Assembly: GCA_963800395.1 (NCBI GenBank)
Contig: CAWDBD010000009.1
Span: 1 to 64,000 of the forward strand
Reading direction: 5' to 3'
DNA: 64,000 bases
Source: DASSBG01 sp963800395
GTDB taxonomy: Bacteria; Pseudomonadota; Gammaproteobacteria; Xanthomonadales; Rhodanobacteraceae
The first letter of the stretch is position 1, and the number at the start of each line of letters is the position of its first letter. Both the position numbers and the translations under genes were made by a program. Shown here piece after piece: positions 26,956 to 36,491 of the stretch. The notes beneath the pieces were generated by a model. The model searched no databases. It worked only from the letters and a program-made list of their open reading frames with translations, and had not been told where the DNA came from.

Positions 26956-27542
26956 CAGGCCTGGTCCTCCTGCGAGTCGTTCGAGACGCGCTCGCGGGCA
27001 CCGGGCAGCATGCGTCTGAGTGTATCGTCGCGGTCCATGAAGTGGTGCTTGAGTGCACCGGCAATGTGCAGGGCAGCCACCGCGACCAGAACCCAGAACA
27101 GGATCTCGTGGCTTTCCTCGGCGAATTCCTTCAGGTCGTGCGACGGACCGCCGGTGATGCTGGGCAGGCGCAGCACCCACCACCAGTACAGCGGCCGCAG
27201 CCCGCTGGCCGAATCCATGATCCAGCCGCTCAGCGGCACCGCAAACAGCAGCAGGTACAGCGCCACGTGCGTGATGCGCGAAAGCCCGTGCTGCCAGCCC
27301 GGCATGGGCAGCGGGTCGGGCCGTTTGTGCAACAGCCGGAATCCGAGCCTGAAAACGGCCAGCAGCAGGATGGTCAGTCCCAGCGACTTGTGAAAGGTGT
27401 AGACCGGGATTACGTCGGGGCTTTTCGGCAGTTCGCCCATGATCAGGCCCACGGCGCCCTGCACCAGGATCAGTGCGGCAATCAGCCAGTGGAACAGCCG
27501 CGCGCTGCGGCTCCAGACAGTCGGTTCATTCATGCGAGTCAT
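26955..27542 (-). CDS. Cytochrome b561 family membrane protein
   Basis: This four-helix inner-membrane di-heme b-type cytochrome probably moves electrons from quinol. The 195-residue product has helices at about residues 15-37, 47-67, 88-108 and 145-168. Histidine ligands are visible in RLFHWLIA, YTFHKSLG, ITHVALYLL and ESHEILFW / ALHIAGALKHH. It lies between two YceI genes, a known YceI-cytochrome b561 pairing also seen in E. coli (yceI-yceJ). Its first 17 nt overlap the end of the upstream YceI gene, which indicates co-translation. An alternative start is ATG 27533. Confidence 0.9.
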   Translation of the reverse strand: MTRMNEPTVWSRSARLFHWLIAALILVQGAVGLIMGELPKSPDVIPVYTFHKSLGLTILLLAVFRLGFRLLHKRPDPLPMPGWQHGLSRITHVALYLLLFAVPLSGWIMDSASGLRPLYWWWVLRLPSITGGPSHDLKEFAEESHEILFWVLVAVAALHIAGALKHHFMDRDDTLRRMLPGARERVSNDSQEDQA

Positions 27543-28155
27543 CCTTTGTCTTGACCTTCAGGTACTTCTCGACCGCGCGAGGATCGGCCACGCCCTCGAC
27601 TTCCAGCCGGATAGTCACTGCATGACCGATCGAGCCGGAAAAGGCGGTGATGCCGAATTGTCGGCGATCAAGCTCTGCACTTGCTGAAAAGCCGATCCGC
27701 GTATCCATGCCGAAAATCGTGGCGCCCTGGCGGTTGAGGGTGTAGTTCACATCCACGGGCACCGTCCTGCCATGCAGGCTCAGCTTGCCGTGCATGACGC
27801 CCTTGTCCTTGCCTTGCGGCTCGATCGACGTGCTGATGTAGCGGGCAACGGGATGTTCGGTCGCATCCAGCAGGCGCGAACCGCGCACGGCCTCGTTCCA
27901 GTCCTTGTCGCCCATGTCGACGTCGGCCAGGTCGATATCCACTTCCGCCGCGCCAGAGGACATGTCGTCGGAGTTGGTGCGCAGCCAGCCGCTCCGCACG
28001 TGCAGGCGTCCGACCGGGTGGGAAAAGCCGTTGTGGCCGACCGAGAACAGGATCTGCGTATGCACCGGGTCAATGCGATAGATCTCGGCAGCGGCGCTGA
28101 GGCCTGTGCCCGCCAGAAGCAGGCAGGCCGCGGACAATTGAAGCAAGCGGATCAT
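27526..28155 (-). CDS. YceI family periplasmic protein, copy 2
   Basis: The 209-residue YceI-type protein has a signal peptide (MIRLLQLSAACLLLAGTGLSAAA) and the YceI core YRIDPVHTQILFSVGHNGFSHPVGR, then DATEHPVARYIST and SLHGRTVPVDVNYTL. The VHTQILFSVGHNGFS form is closest to the classic E. coli YceI type, whereas copy 1 is more diverged. ATG 28155 follows a GGGAGTG Shine-Dalgarno. It is the first gene of the YceI / b561 / YceI set. The 134 bp between it and the upstream GTPase gene could hold its own promoter, but none is obvious. Confidence 0.9.
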   Translation of the reverse strand: MIRLLQLSAACLLLAGTGLSAAAEIYRIDPVHTQILFSVGHNGFSHPVGRLHVRSGWLRTNSDDMSSGAAEVDIDLADVDMGDKDWNEAVRGSRLLDATEHPVARYISTSIEPQGKDKGVMHGKLSLHGRTVPVDVNYTLNRQGATIFGMDTRIGFSASAELDRRQFGITAFSGSIGHAVTIRLEVEGVADPRAVEKYLKVKTKDDSHE

Positions 28156-28289
28156 GGTCACTCCCACGGTACAAGCCTTGATTGTAAATGCCATTGCTGA
28201 GTCGCGCGTGACCGCTTGCGTTTGCCGGGCGCGGGGCATGGCAGCCGGCCTCTGGTAGCGCGGCGGTCAGGGCAGCGCACCAATCGCCG

Positions 28290-29756
28290 CTACCGCGCCG
28301 CGTCGTCGGGTTCGCGAATGGCATCTACCGTCAGTGAAGCCAGACGTTTGATGCGCTTGCCCGAGGATTCACCGAGCAGGCCCTTGAGCGTTTCGGCGGC
28401 GGCCTGATTATCGAGCCTGTGGTGTTCGGCCAGGGTTGCCGCCAGGGCCTTGCCCAGGCTGTCGAAAATCAGCGCGTAGGCAAATGCGTGCAGGATGCCG
28501 CCACCCAGCGTGCCCAGACCCGGGAATGCCTTGAGCGCGTTGCCGGCAATGGCCAGCACGACCGACGCGCTGGTGCGCAGGGTCAGGCGCGCCTGTTGGA
28601 GAAAGGTGTCGATTTCCAGGTCCGAGACGCGGATGCCATGGAGCTTGCCCAATTCGCGGGCCATGGCGGTGGCCAGCGCGCCCTGGATGACCAGATCGCT
28701 GCCGGGTGCTACCGCCGCCATGGCGCCGACCACGGCGCGGCGGGTGTAGCGGGCAACGACCTTTTCCGACTCGATTGCGCGCTGGCTTGCTTCGAGCTTG
28801 CCGGTACGCTCGTGCAGACCCGCCAGAACGGCGCGCTCGCGTGCGGTCTCCAGTTCTGCTGCGCCCGGTGCGGTTATGCGTTGCAGTGCGTCCTGCAACG
28901 CGGCAATGTCGGGGTGCGCGGTGCGCGTGACCTGTTCGCGGCGGCCATCGGCCAGAACGCGCTGAAAACGCTCGCTGCCGCCGGCACGGCTGGCGACCAC
29001 GGCATCGACCAGTCCTTCGGCATGCTGGCGCAAGCTGTCGAGCAGCTGCGCACGCTCCTGGTCCTGCCATTGGTCAGCCTTGTTCAGCACCAGCAGCATG
29101 GGTTTTCCGAACTCGCCCAGCCAGCGCAATTCGTCGATCTGGCTGCGGCTGAGGTCGCCCGTCGCCACATACACCACGACATGCGCCCGCAAGGCTTCAT
29201 CGCGGGCCATGGCCTCGCGCGACTCGCCGTCGACTTCGCGGCTGCCCGGGACATCGGCAAGCTGCAGCAAGTGGCCATCTGGCGTCTCGCCGTGATAATG
29301 CGCCACGCTGCGTGTACTGCCTCCCACGACATCGGTCAGCGGTGGCTCATCGTCAGTCATGGCGGCGATCAGGCTGGATTTGCCGCTGGAAATTTCCCCG
29401 AACATCGCCACGTACAACTGTCCCCGCCCACGGCGCGCGTCAAGTTCCTGCAGCTCGCCACGCAGCGCATGGGTATCGGCTCCGTCTTGTTCAAGCTTGT
29501 CGATACGCTGGTCAATGGCGGCGCGGTCCACCGCGACCGGTCTGCGTTGGCGTTTCGGCCTGAGCCAGATCCATGCCAGCCACACGGCCATGGCTGCAAA
29601 AAGCAGCAGAACGATGGTGACCAGCCATTGCAGCCAGTGCGGCAGGCTGGCCATGCGCTGTGCCAGCGCGACAGTGCGTTCGGCGGCGATCAAAAGCAGC
29701 AACAGGAGCGCCAGCAGCGAACCGGCCACAACCAGCGTGCGGATGCGAGTACTCAT
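28290..29756 (-). CDS. P-loop GTPase with membrane anchors (DUF697-like), copy 2
   Basis: The 488-residue protein begins with two transmembrane helices (about residues 5-25 and 42-64), then a GTPase domain: G1 GEISSGKSSL, a switch I threonine in VVGGSTRSVAHY, G3 DVPGSRE and G4 NKAD. The C-terminal region is helical and hydrophobic (about 370-460), of the DUF697 kind. It is a paralogue of the protein at 25038-26399 but carries extra N-terminal anchors. The start MSTRIRTLVVAG (29756) is chosen because the membrane helix begins directly after it. The divergent sensor-kinase gene starts 40 bp away. Confidence 0.8.
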   Translation of the reverse strand: MSTRIRTLVVAGSLLALLLLLLIAAERTVALAQRMASLPHWLQWLVTIVLLLFAAMAVWLAWIWLRPKRQRRPVAVDRAAIDQRIDKLEQDGADTHALRGELQELDARRGRGQLYVAMFGEISSGKSSLIAAMTDDEPPLTDVVGGSTRSVAHYHGETPDGHLLQLADVPGSREVDGESREAMARDEALRAHVVVYVATGDLSRSQIDELRWLGEFGKPMLLVLNKADQWQDQERAQLLDSLRQHAEGLVDAVVASRAGGSERFQRVLADGRREQVTRTAHPDIAALQDALQRITAPGAAELETARERAVLAGLHERTGKLEASQRAIESEKVVARYTRRAVVGAMAAVAPGSDLVIQGALATAMARELGKLHGIRVSDLEIDTFLQQARLTLRTSASVVLAIAGNALKAFPGLGTLGGGILHAFAYALIFDSLGKALAATLAEHHRLDNQAAAETLKGLLGESSGKRIKRLASLTVDAIREPDDAAR

Positions 29757-29796
29757 GCCGGCATTGTAGACTGAGAGGCACTTGGGGAGTTTGGGG

Positions 29797-32700
29797 ATGA
29801 TCAGCATGCTGAGTGCTCTGCTATTGGCGGGGGCCTTGTTGTCGACCGCGGCCACGTCGCCGACCTTGCCGCCCACACCGCGCTTCCGGCACTACGGTGT
29901 CAGTGACGGCTTGCCGTCCAGCCGTGTCTACACGACCGCTCAGGATCACAAGGGCTACATCTGGGTGGGAACCGGCGACGGCCTGGCGCGCTTCGATGGT
30001 CAGCAGTTTCGCTTGTATCGCCATGATCCCGAGGATGCACGCAGTCTGCCCGGCAATGATGTCTCGGTGCTGCAGGTTGATGAGGATGGCAGGATCTGGG
30101 TCGGTGGCGAGGGCAACGGCCTGAACAGGCTGGACGATGACGGATCCGGGTTTCGTCATTGGCTGCACAATGCCGACAAGCCGGACAGCCTGTCCGGCAA
30201 TGATGTCATGGGCCTGACCCGGGGTGCCGATGGGCGCATCTGGGTAGGCGTGTATGCCGGTGGCCTGAATCGGCTGAAGAGCGACGGCAGCGGTTTCGAT
30301 CATTGGCGTCACAACGACAAGGATTCAGCCAGCCTCGTCTCGGACGATGTCGTCGCCTTGCATGCAGGACGGGACGGGCGCATCTGGGTAGGTACCGACA
30401 AGGGACTTGATCTGATCGAGTCGGATGGTCGCCTCAAGCACATCCTTTTCGCCGGAATGGAGACTTCGCCCTGGATATGGCAGATCAGGGGCGAGGATGG
30501 CGACATACGCCTGGCTACAAGTGCCGGATTGTTTCGTGTCGGCAAGGATGATGTGGCGCGTCGATGGCCGGCATCGGATGCGTCGCAGACCAACGTCTTT
30601 GCCAGCGTGCGCGACAGCAATGGGAATGTCTGGGTAGGCGAGCGCGGATCCTTGCGCCTGTTTTCCGCGACAGGCAAATCCTATCGATTCAAGACCCGAC
30701 CGATGCTGCCGGGCGGTCTGCCCGGGCGCATCATCGTCGATATCGAGATGGACCGGGAAGGCGGCTTGTGGATTTCCAGTACCGACGCCGGCTTGCAGTA
30801 CCTGAGTCCGGATTGGCGAGATTTCAGCCGCTTCGCGCACATCCCCGAAGACCCGACCAGCCTGCGCAGCAGCAAGGTGATGGCCATGGCGGCAACGGCC
30901 AGTGGCAAGCTGCTGGTCGGGGGGCTGGGTGGACAACTGGATATTCTTGATCCGCTGGCCGGAGACGCCAGGCACCCGGAAACTGCCAGAAAACTGCCGA
31001 TAACTTCGGTTCTGAGCCTGGCCACCGATGGCGACTCGCGCATCTGGATTGGCATGCAGCGGCACCTTTTCCTGAATGACGGCGGCATGCTGCGTGAAGT
31101 GACGCAAATGCCCAGCAAGCCCAGTGTTCGCAAGATGGTGGTGCTGGACGACCATACCTTGCTGGCCGCCCCACTGGGCCGGGGGGTTGTACGGGTCAAT
31201 CCCGGGACTTTGGCCGTCAGCCCGGTGAAACTGGCATTCGACGGCAGCGATGCCATGGAAACGCGGCAATTGCAGCAGGTGGGGGACGTGGTATGGCGCG
31301 CCAGCAGTGCGGGCCTGTCCGGGCTGCTTCCCGATGGAGCGGCGTTCCAGCCGATTGCTGGCGTGCCGGCCGGACGCATCAATGCCTTTGCCATGCACGG
31401 CCAGCAACTGTGGTTGGCGCGGTCCGATGTGCTGGAGCAATACCGGATCAAGGGCAGTCAGGCCGTTCTGCAGGAGGTGATCGGTTCTCACGACGGATTC
31501 CCTTCCATCGACATCAATCGCATCTTCATCGATACCGACGGGCGTGTCTGGATGACCAGCCGTGTGGGGCTGTGGCGCTACGACCCGCGCAGCAGGGAGT
31601 TCCGTCGCTATGGTGTCGCGGATGGCCTGCCCAGCCCCGAGTTCACGGATACCCTTGTGCGCCTGAAAGGTGGCACCGTCTACGCCGGCACGCTTGGAGG
31701 TGTGGTCGGCTTCCGTCCGGCCTCGCTGCATGATCATGCGCGCAAGCCACTCGTGGTGCTGGAAGATGCCAGTGTGCTTCGCAACGGCAAACGCACGCCT
31801 TTGCGTATCGAGCACGGAAAGCTGCGCCTGGCCTGGGATGACAGCAATCTGCGCGTTGTGGTCAAGGCGCTGTCCTACATCAACCCGGCACGCAATCACT
31901 ATCGTTTTCGCATGCGCGGCTTCGACTCCGGCTGGGTAGCCACGGGAACCCAGGGTGCGCGCGAGTTCACTGGTTTGGGTGCCGGTTCCTACCGTCTCGA
32001 CATCGAGGCTGCAGGCACCAGCGGCGCCTGGTCGCCGCTGCAGCAGAGTCTCGATTTCGAGGTGGCAGCCCCACCCTGGGACACGCCACTGGCCTGGTTC
32101 CTGTATGTGCTGGCTGCCCTGGCCATGATGTTCATGTTCTGGCACATGCTCAGGATGCGCTGGCAGCGGCGCATGGAGTTGCGTCTGCTCAACGAGCAGC
32201 GAAGGCTGGCCGAAGAGGCCAACGCGGCCAAGACGCGTTTTCTGGCCACGATGGGCCATGAAATCCGCACGCCGATGACCGGCGTGCTGGGCATGGCGGA
32301 GCTGCTTACCCACACCAGGCTGGATGCCGATCAGGCCGACATGGTGCGCACGATCCATCATTCGGGCGAGGTGCTGCTGAAGCTGGTCAACGACGCCCTG
32401 GATCTGGCACGTATCGAGGCCGGGCGTTTCGAGCTGGAGAAACGGCCGCTCGATCCGGTGGCCCTGATGCACGAGGTGGCGGCGCTGGAGTCGGGGTTGG
32501 CGAGCAACAAAGGTATCGATATCAAGCTGGAGCACAGTGCCGATGTCCCTGCTCGCGTACAGGGTGATGCGATTCGCCTGCGCCAGATACTGCTCAACCT
32601 GCTCAGCAATGCCCTCAAGTTTTCAGAAAAAGGTCATGTCAGCATGCTGCTGGACATGCACGAGGGCATGCTCCGTTTCCGGGTCAGTGATAGCGGCCCG

Positions 32701-33309
32701 GGCATGGATGGCGACCTGAAACGTCGCCTGTTCCGGCGATTCGAGCAGGGCGACTCGGGTTCCAACAGTGGTGGCAGCGGGCTCGGTCTGGCGATATGCA
32801 AGGAGCTTTCCAGTCTCATGGGTGGCCGTATCGCGGTCGAGTCCGAGCCCGGGGTTGGCAGCACCTTCACCGTCCTGCTGCCCTTGCCGGCGTGCGCTGC
32901 GCCACAGCAAGAGGCAGTCCGCGACGCTGGCGGATCCGGTCGCACGCGGCGTGTGCTGCTGGTCGAGGATGATGAAACCGTCGCGCGTGTGATTTCAGGC
33001 TTGTTGCGCGAGCAGGGGCATGAGGTTCATCACGCAGACAATGCACTGGCGGCGCTGTCCGAGATTGATCATCAGCGCCACGACATTCTGCTTATCGATA
33101 TCGACCTGCCGGATCTGGACGGGTTCGAGTTGATACGCATTTTGCGCACGCGCCCCGATGGCCGCGCCTGGCGCATCGTGGTGGTGACGGCACGATCCAA
33201 TCGTGACGATGAAACACGCGCCCATGAAGCCGGCGCCGATGCCTTCCTGCGCAAGCCGGTTACCGGCCAGCAGCTCAGAATGGTGATGGAGCCCGGGTCG
33301 CAACCCTGA
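29797..33309 (+). CDS. Hybrid sensor histidine kinase with two-component regulator propeller
   Basis: The 1170-residue membrane sensor starts with a signal peptide or anchor and continues into a periplasmic double propeller made of 'reg_prop' repeats (DGRIWVGxxxGLNRL pattern; about residues 30-640). A Y_Y_Y-type beta domain follows (about 680-750, FRMRGFDSGW), then one transmembrane helix (about 765-785). The cytoplasmic part has a HisKA domain with the H-box FLATMGHEIRTPMTG, the ATPase domain (NLLSNALKFS, GSGLGLAICKEL) and a receiver domain (VLLVEDDE, DIDLPDLDG with the phospho-acceptor Asp, LRKPV). The signal is unknown; relatives sense polysaccharides or surface cues. ATG 29797 has GGGGAG 7 nt upstream. 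No output regulator lies beside it. Confidence 0.92.
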   Translation: MISMLSALLLAGALLSTAATSPTLPPTPRFRHYGVSDGLPSSRVYTTAQDHKGYIWVGTGDGLARFDGQQFRLYRHDPEDARSLPGNDVSVLQVDEDGRIWVGGEGNGLNRLDDDGSGFRHWLHNADKPDSLSGNDVMGLTRGADGRIWVGVYAGGLNRLKSDGSGFDHWRHNDKDSASLVSDDVVALHAGRDGRIWVGTDKGLDLIESDGRLKHILFAGMETSPWIWQIRGEDGDIRLATSAGLFRVGKDDVARRWPASDASQTNVFASVRDSNGNVWVGERGSLRLFSATGKSYRFKTRPMLPGGLPGRIIVDIEMDREGGLWISSTDAGLQYLSPDWRDFSRFAHIPEDPTSLRSSKVMAMAATASGKLLVGGLGGQLDILDPLAGDARHPETARKLPITSVLSLATDGDSRIWIGMQRHLFLNDGGMLREVTQMPSKPSVRKMVVLDDHTLLAAPLGRGVVRVNPGTLAVSPVKLAFDGSDAMETRQLQQVGDVVWRASSAGLSGLLPDGAAFQPIAGVPAGRINAFAMHGQQLWLARSDVLEQYRIKGSQAVLQEVIGSHDGFPSIDINRIFIDTDGRVWMTSRVGLWRYDPRSREFRRYGVADGLPSPEFTDTLVRLKGGTVYAGTLGGVVGFRPASLHDHARKPLVVLEDASVLRNGKRTPLRIEHGKLRLAWDDSNLRVVVKALSYINPARNHYRFRMRGFDSGWVATGTQGAREFTGLGAGSYRLDIEAAGTSGAWSPLQQSLDFEVAAPPWDTPLAWFLYVLAALAMMFMFWHMLRMRWQRRMELRLLNEQRRLAEEANAAKTRFLATMGHEIRTPMTGVLGMAELLTHTRLDADQADMVRTIHHSGEVLLKLVNDALDLARIEAGRFELEKRPLDPVALMHEVAALESGLASNKGIDIKLEHSADVPARVQGDAIRLRQILLNLLSNALKFSEKGHVSMLLDMHEGMLRFRVSDSGPGMDGDLKRRLFRRFEQGDSGSNSGGSGLGLAICKELSSLMGGRIAVESEPGVGSTFTVLLPLPACAAPQQEAVRDAGGSGRTRRVLLVEDDETVARVISGLLREQGHEVHHADNALAALSEIDHQRHDILLIDIDLPDLDGFELIRILRTRPDGRAWRIVVVTARSNRDDETRAHEAGADAFLRKPVTGQQLRMVMEPGSQP

Positions 33310-33358
33310 ACGTTGTCCGCGCAACGCCCCCGGATACCGAGCCAGTGGCGCGGTCGTT

Positions 33359-34012
33359 TTACGGATTCCCGGGTTCGGAATCCTGGTCATCCGGCCTTGA
33401 GTTGTCCTGCGAATCGTCGATGTATTCGAACAGATTGATCACCTGGTCCACGCCACGCGTGTTGCGTGCATTGCCGATTGCCGCGTCAGCCTCGGCGTGC
33501 GTGACCAGGCCCATCAGGTAGACCTTGTCGTGCGCCACGGTGATGGCTACGCGGCTGGGATCGAAGTCGGGTATCGAGGTGATATCCATGAGACCGGTCT
33601 TGATTCGCGCACCCAGGGCATTGTCGGCGCGACGTGCCCAGAAACCCTGCTCGGGCATGATGTCGAGCTGATTGACCAGGCGCCGCGCACCGATGAATCC
33701 ACTGGCCAGTTTGCCTGCGCGCTCGCGAGCATCCTCGCTCACCACTTCGCCGACGAGCAGGATCACCCGGTTGTAGACGACAACCCGGATGCGGTTATGG
33801 CTGTCCAGTGCCTGGTCGCTGTCAATCGCCTTGTCAACTGAAAGTTGCAGGTTGCGATCATTGAGCACGGTGCTCGCATCGCGGCGGTCATGTGCGACCT
33901 TGGCGCCGGTTGCGGCTGCAGCCGCAGCCCCGCCCACGACGGCGGCTATGCAGCCGGACAGCACGAAAGGCAGAAGCAGAAAGGGAAACAGAACGTATCG
34001 TACGCGTGTCAT
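33359..34012 (-). CDS. dolP: BON domain lipoprotein (DolP/YraP-like)
   Basis: This outer-membrane lipoprotein has two BON domains. In E. coli DolP binds anionic phospholipid at the division site and supports outer-membrane integrity. The 217-residue product has a lipobox LSGC (Cys about 21), an Ala/Gly-rich linker, BON1 (about residues 50-110, NRIRVVVYNRVILLVGEVVSE) and BON2 (about 125-195, SRVAITVAHDKVYLMGLVTHAEADAA). A short acidic tail follows. It is third in the minus-strand set lpoA-yraN-dolP; E. coli has diaA between yraN and dolP, and that gene is absent here. ATG 34012 starts the signal peptide directly. Confidence 0.88.
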   Translation of the reverse strand: MTRVRYVLFPFLLLPFVLSGCIAAVVGGAAAAAATGAKVAHDRRDASTVLNDRNLQLSVDKAIDSDQALDSHNRIRVVVYNRVILLVGEVVSEDARERAGKLASGFIGARRLVNQLDIMPEQGFWARRADNALGARIKTGLMDITSIPDFDPSRVAITVAHDKVYLMGLVTHAEADAAIGNARNTRGVDQVINLFEYIDDSQDNSRPDDQDSEPGNP

Positions 34013-34019
34013 GGCAATC

Positions 34020-34385
34020 TCAGAAGGCATCAAAGGCATTGCGCAGCCATCTTGACTCGGGCTGCGTCTCGGGGCCGGCGAACGCTAGCACATCGAACCT
34101 GCATGGTTGCTGTGCAAGCTGCGGATGGGTTTGCAGATACAGCCTGGCAGCCAGCACAAGACGCTTGCGTTTGCCTGTGGTCACTGATGCCAGGGCGCCA
34201 CCGAAGTCCTCGCCGCGACGATAGCGCACCTCGACAAAAACCACGGTATCGGTGTCACGCATGATCAGGTCCAGTTCGCCGTAACGCGTATTGAAATTGC
34301 GATCCAGCAAGCTCAGACCGGCCTGCTCGAGCTGCTGCAGTGCGCGCGTTTCGAAGCTGTCCCCGGTGTCGCGACGCCAGCTCAT
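34020..34385 (-). CDS. yraN: YraN family protein (UPF0102, endonuclease-like fold)
   Basis: The 121-residue protein has the YraN family pattern G-x3-E-x3-ALQQLEQAGLSLLDRNFNTRYGELDLIMRD, then FVEVRYR. The E-D-E-x-K-like arrangement (GELDLI...VFVEVRYR) resembles restriction-endonuclease-type folds, although no activity is established. Its start at 34385 (MSWRRDTGDSFE) lies 4 nt after the lpoA stop and its stop is 7 nt before dolP, so the three are cotranscribed. The synteny with lpoA and rsmI matches E. coli. Confidence 0.9.
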   Translation of the reverse strand: MSWRRDTGDSFETRALQQLEQAGLSLLDRNFNTRYGELDLIMRDTDTVVFVEVRYRRGEDFGGALASVTTGKRKRLVLAARLYLQTHPQLAQQPCRFDVLAFAGPETQPESRWLRNAFDAF

Positions 34386-34389
34386 CGCA

Positions 34390-36195
34390 TCAATTCTCGC
34401 TGTTGATATCTTGCAGCGCGGAATTGCCGTCATCGGCTTCCAGGCCGCCGGTAACCGGCACGGCGATGCCATTGACAAAGCGCGCCCAGATCGGCGTGCG
34501 ATGTATGCGTCCGAAACTGTCCATGGTCAACTGGCCGGTAGCACCGGACAGGTAGCTGCCCGGGTGCTGGCGCAACCAGGTCAGGTAGGGCATCAGCGAC
34601 CAGGCATCCATGCCGAAGGCGAACAGGCGTGCGGCCGGTCCACGTGCGTTGGGGTCATCTTCGGCCAGGGCGCTGCGCCTGGGCAGGCCCGGTTGTGCAT
34701 TGAACAGCCACGGCGCATCGCAGAACACCACGCCGTCGAGGTCACGATCAAGCCCCGGGTTGCTTTCCACACCATAGATCTGTGAGGTCGCAAACAGTGG
34801 CTGGCTCACCTCGGCAATGCGCAACTGCGGCACCAGCAGACGGCCCTGTTGTGGTGTCATGGCAATGAACACACCGGTGTCCGGGCCGGCTTCGGCCATC
34901 AGTGCGTTGATGGCGTCGGCATAGTTGACCTCGTTGGGCGGGAGCGTGGCAGTTCCGAGGATCTTCCCGCCTCGACTCTCGAACTGGGCACGAAAAGCAC
35001 GCGCCGCGCGCTGTGCCGCACTGGCATCGGCGAGGAACAGGACCGCCTCATGCAGGCCATGGGCAGTCATGCGTGCGGCAATCTGCACGCCCTCGGCTTC
35101 GGGTGGAAGGGCGAATTCGGAACTGCCTTGCGGAGGCAGGCCCTGATCGGGATGATTGAGTGCGAGTAGCGGCACGGGCAGTTGTCCCTGCTGGAACAAT
35201 GCCGATACCGCTACCGGTGACAGCGGACCGACCACCAGGTCAGCCCCGGATGCGACCGCTTGCTGGTAGGCGCGCAGCGCGCCTGCCTGGGTGCCGGTAC
35301 TGTCAAGCACATCAAGCTCCATCTGCGATGTCTGCCCGGGGTGCTTCTTCCAGGCGGTGCTGAAACCGTCCTGCACGGCCATGCCGGGCGCTTCAAGCGG
35401 GCCGCTGATGGGTAGCAACAGCGCCACCTTGTGCGGCGGAGCATAACCCTCGGCGCTGACGGCGTTGCCGGCTTGTGGCACAAGAGTACCGACCGGATTC
35501 TGCAGTTGCGGCATGGTGCTGGCCAGCGCGCTGCCCTTGTTCTTCAGTGCTTCGGCGATCCACTCGCGCAGCGGGTCGCGGGCATCGAGGGTGCTGGCGC
35601 TGGCCTGCAACTTGGCGTTGTCCATGCTCTCCAGCTGCTTGAGAATCTGCATCTCATTCTGATTGCGGGAATAGCCGCTGAGCGAACCGTCCATGTTCAG
35701 GCGTGTGCGGGCGGCAGCCAGTGGCTGGCCAGTTGCGGCCTGGGCGCGGGCGCGAATTTCCATCGCCCGCATGCGCCATTTGTCAGGCAGGCTGTCGCTA
35801 TTGGCCGTCTGCTGCAATGCGGCAGCAGGATCATTCTGCGCCAGCGCCGCGCCGGCGCGCAGCAGGTCGTAATGCATGGCACCGTCGGCACTCAGGCGAC
35901 GGCGATGTATCTGCGACAAAAGCGGTGCGACAGCAGACCATTTGTCGAGCTGTCGATAGCTCTCGGCGGCGTTCAGAAGGTAGGCGTCGCGCCAATGCGG
36001 GAATTGCGAGGCCAGATTGCTCCAGGCTTGCGCGGCCTGCTCCATGTCACCATTCCGCTGCAGGGTGCTGGCACGCTGCACGGCCGCCTGTTGCGCAGGC
36101 GTGGTCCGGTTGCTCATGCCGGCACAACCGGCAAGCATGAGCAGGGCCAGCAGGATCAGGCAGGATCGGACAAATCGTTTCTGGGCTTGACGCAT
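34390..36195 (-). CDS. lpoA: Penicillin-binding protein activator LpoA
   Basis: This outer-membrane lipoprotein stimulates the peptidoglycan synthase PBP1A. The product is about 601 residues, with a lipoprotein signal (LAGC, Cys about 24), an N-terminal helical TPR-like domain (about residues 35-250; repeated A-x2-YRQL and LRAGAALAQ patterns) and a C-terminal periplasmic-binding-protein type I fold (about 265-600; KVALLLPISGPLEAPGMAVQDGF at its start). The start MRQAQKRFVRSC is preferred; an ATG 24 nt upstream is also in frame. It is divergent from rsmI, as in E. coli, with a partial repeat copy between them. Confidence 0.92.
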   Translation of the reverse strand: MRQAQKRFVRSCLILLALLMLAGCAGMSNRTTPAQQAAVQRASTLQRNGDMEQAAQAWSNLASQFPHWRDAYLLNAAESYRQLDKWSAVAPLLSQIHRRRLSADGAMHYDLLRAGAALAQNDPAAALQQTANSDSLPDKWRMRAMEIRARAQAATGQPLAAARTRLNMDGSLSGYSRNQNEMQILKQLESMDNAKLQASASTLDARDPLREWIAEALKNKGSALASTMPQLQNPVGTLVPQAGNAVSAEGYAPPHKVALLLPISGPLEAPGMAVQDGFSTAWKKHPGQTSQMELDVLDSTGTQAGALRAYQQAVASGADLVVGPLSPVAVSALFQQGQLPVPLLALNHPDQGLPPQGSSEFALPPEAEGVQIAARMTAHGLHEAVLFLADASAAQRAARAFRAQFESRGGKILGTATLPPNEVNYADAINALMAEAGPDTGVFIAMTPQQGRLLVPQLRIAEVSQPLFATSQIYGVESNPGLDRDLDGVVFCDAPWLFNAQPGLPRRSALAEDDPNARGPAARLFAFGMDAWSLMPYLTWLRQHPGSYLSGATGQLTMDSFGRIHRTPIWARFVNGIAVPVTGGLEADDGNSALQDINSEN

Positions 36196-36380
36196 GTACT
36201 TGTTCCGTTCAATTTGCATTGATCATAACCGATGGCCACCGAGGCGCAGTGGCCTGGCCAGCACCGGCGTCGCGCCCAGGATTGCGTTGGCCGACCGGAG
36301 CGCTGCCGGCAGCATCGGAGAGGCAAGCATTCCTGAACCGTCAACCGACTGCCCAGCCTCGTGCTGCGGGCCCGCCATGT

Positions 36381-36484
36381 TGCGTTACACTGGCTTCGCA
36401 GGCGGCCTGCCTGCCTGCGTCAGTGCGCCTTGTCTGCCGACAGTCAGATCAGGTGACGCCCACGCAGGGGTTGATCAGAGGGTC
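36381..36484. repeat. Partial copy (right half) of the 288-bp inverted-repeat element
   Basis: This segment aligns with about 12249-12352 of the complete element: a shared TGCGTT-CACTG start, CCTGCCTGCG and CAGTGCGCCTTG blocks, and the terminal end (GATCAGAGGGTCC here, AATCAGAGGGTCC there). The left half and its terminal repeat are absent. The element's end directly adjoins the rsmI start codon and supplies its ribosome-binding sequence. Confidence 0.75.
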
Positions 36485-36491
36485 CTTGAAC

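Noticed and set aside
30325..32535. A 736-codon minus-strand frame inside the hybrid sensor kinase gene
   Set aside because: Every kinase and propeller motif is on the plus strand; the antisense frame has no recognisable domain and is rich in H, Q and R.
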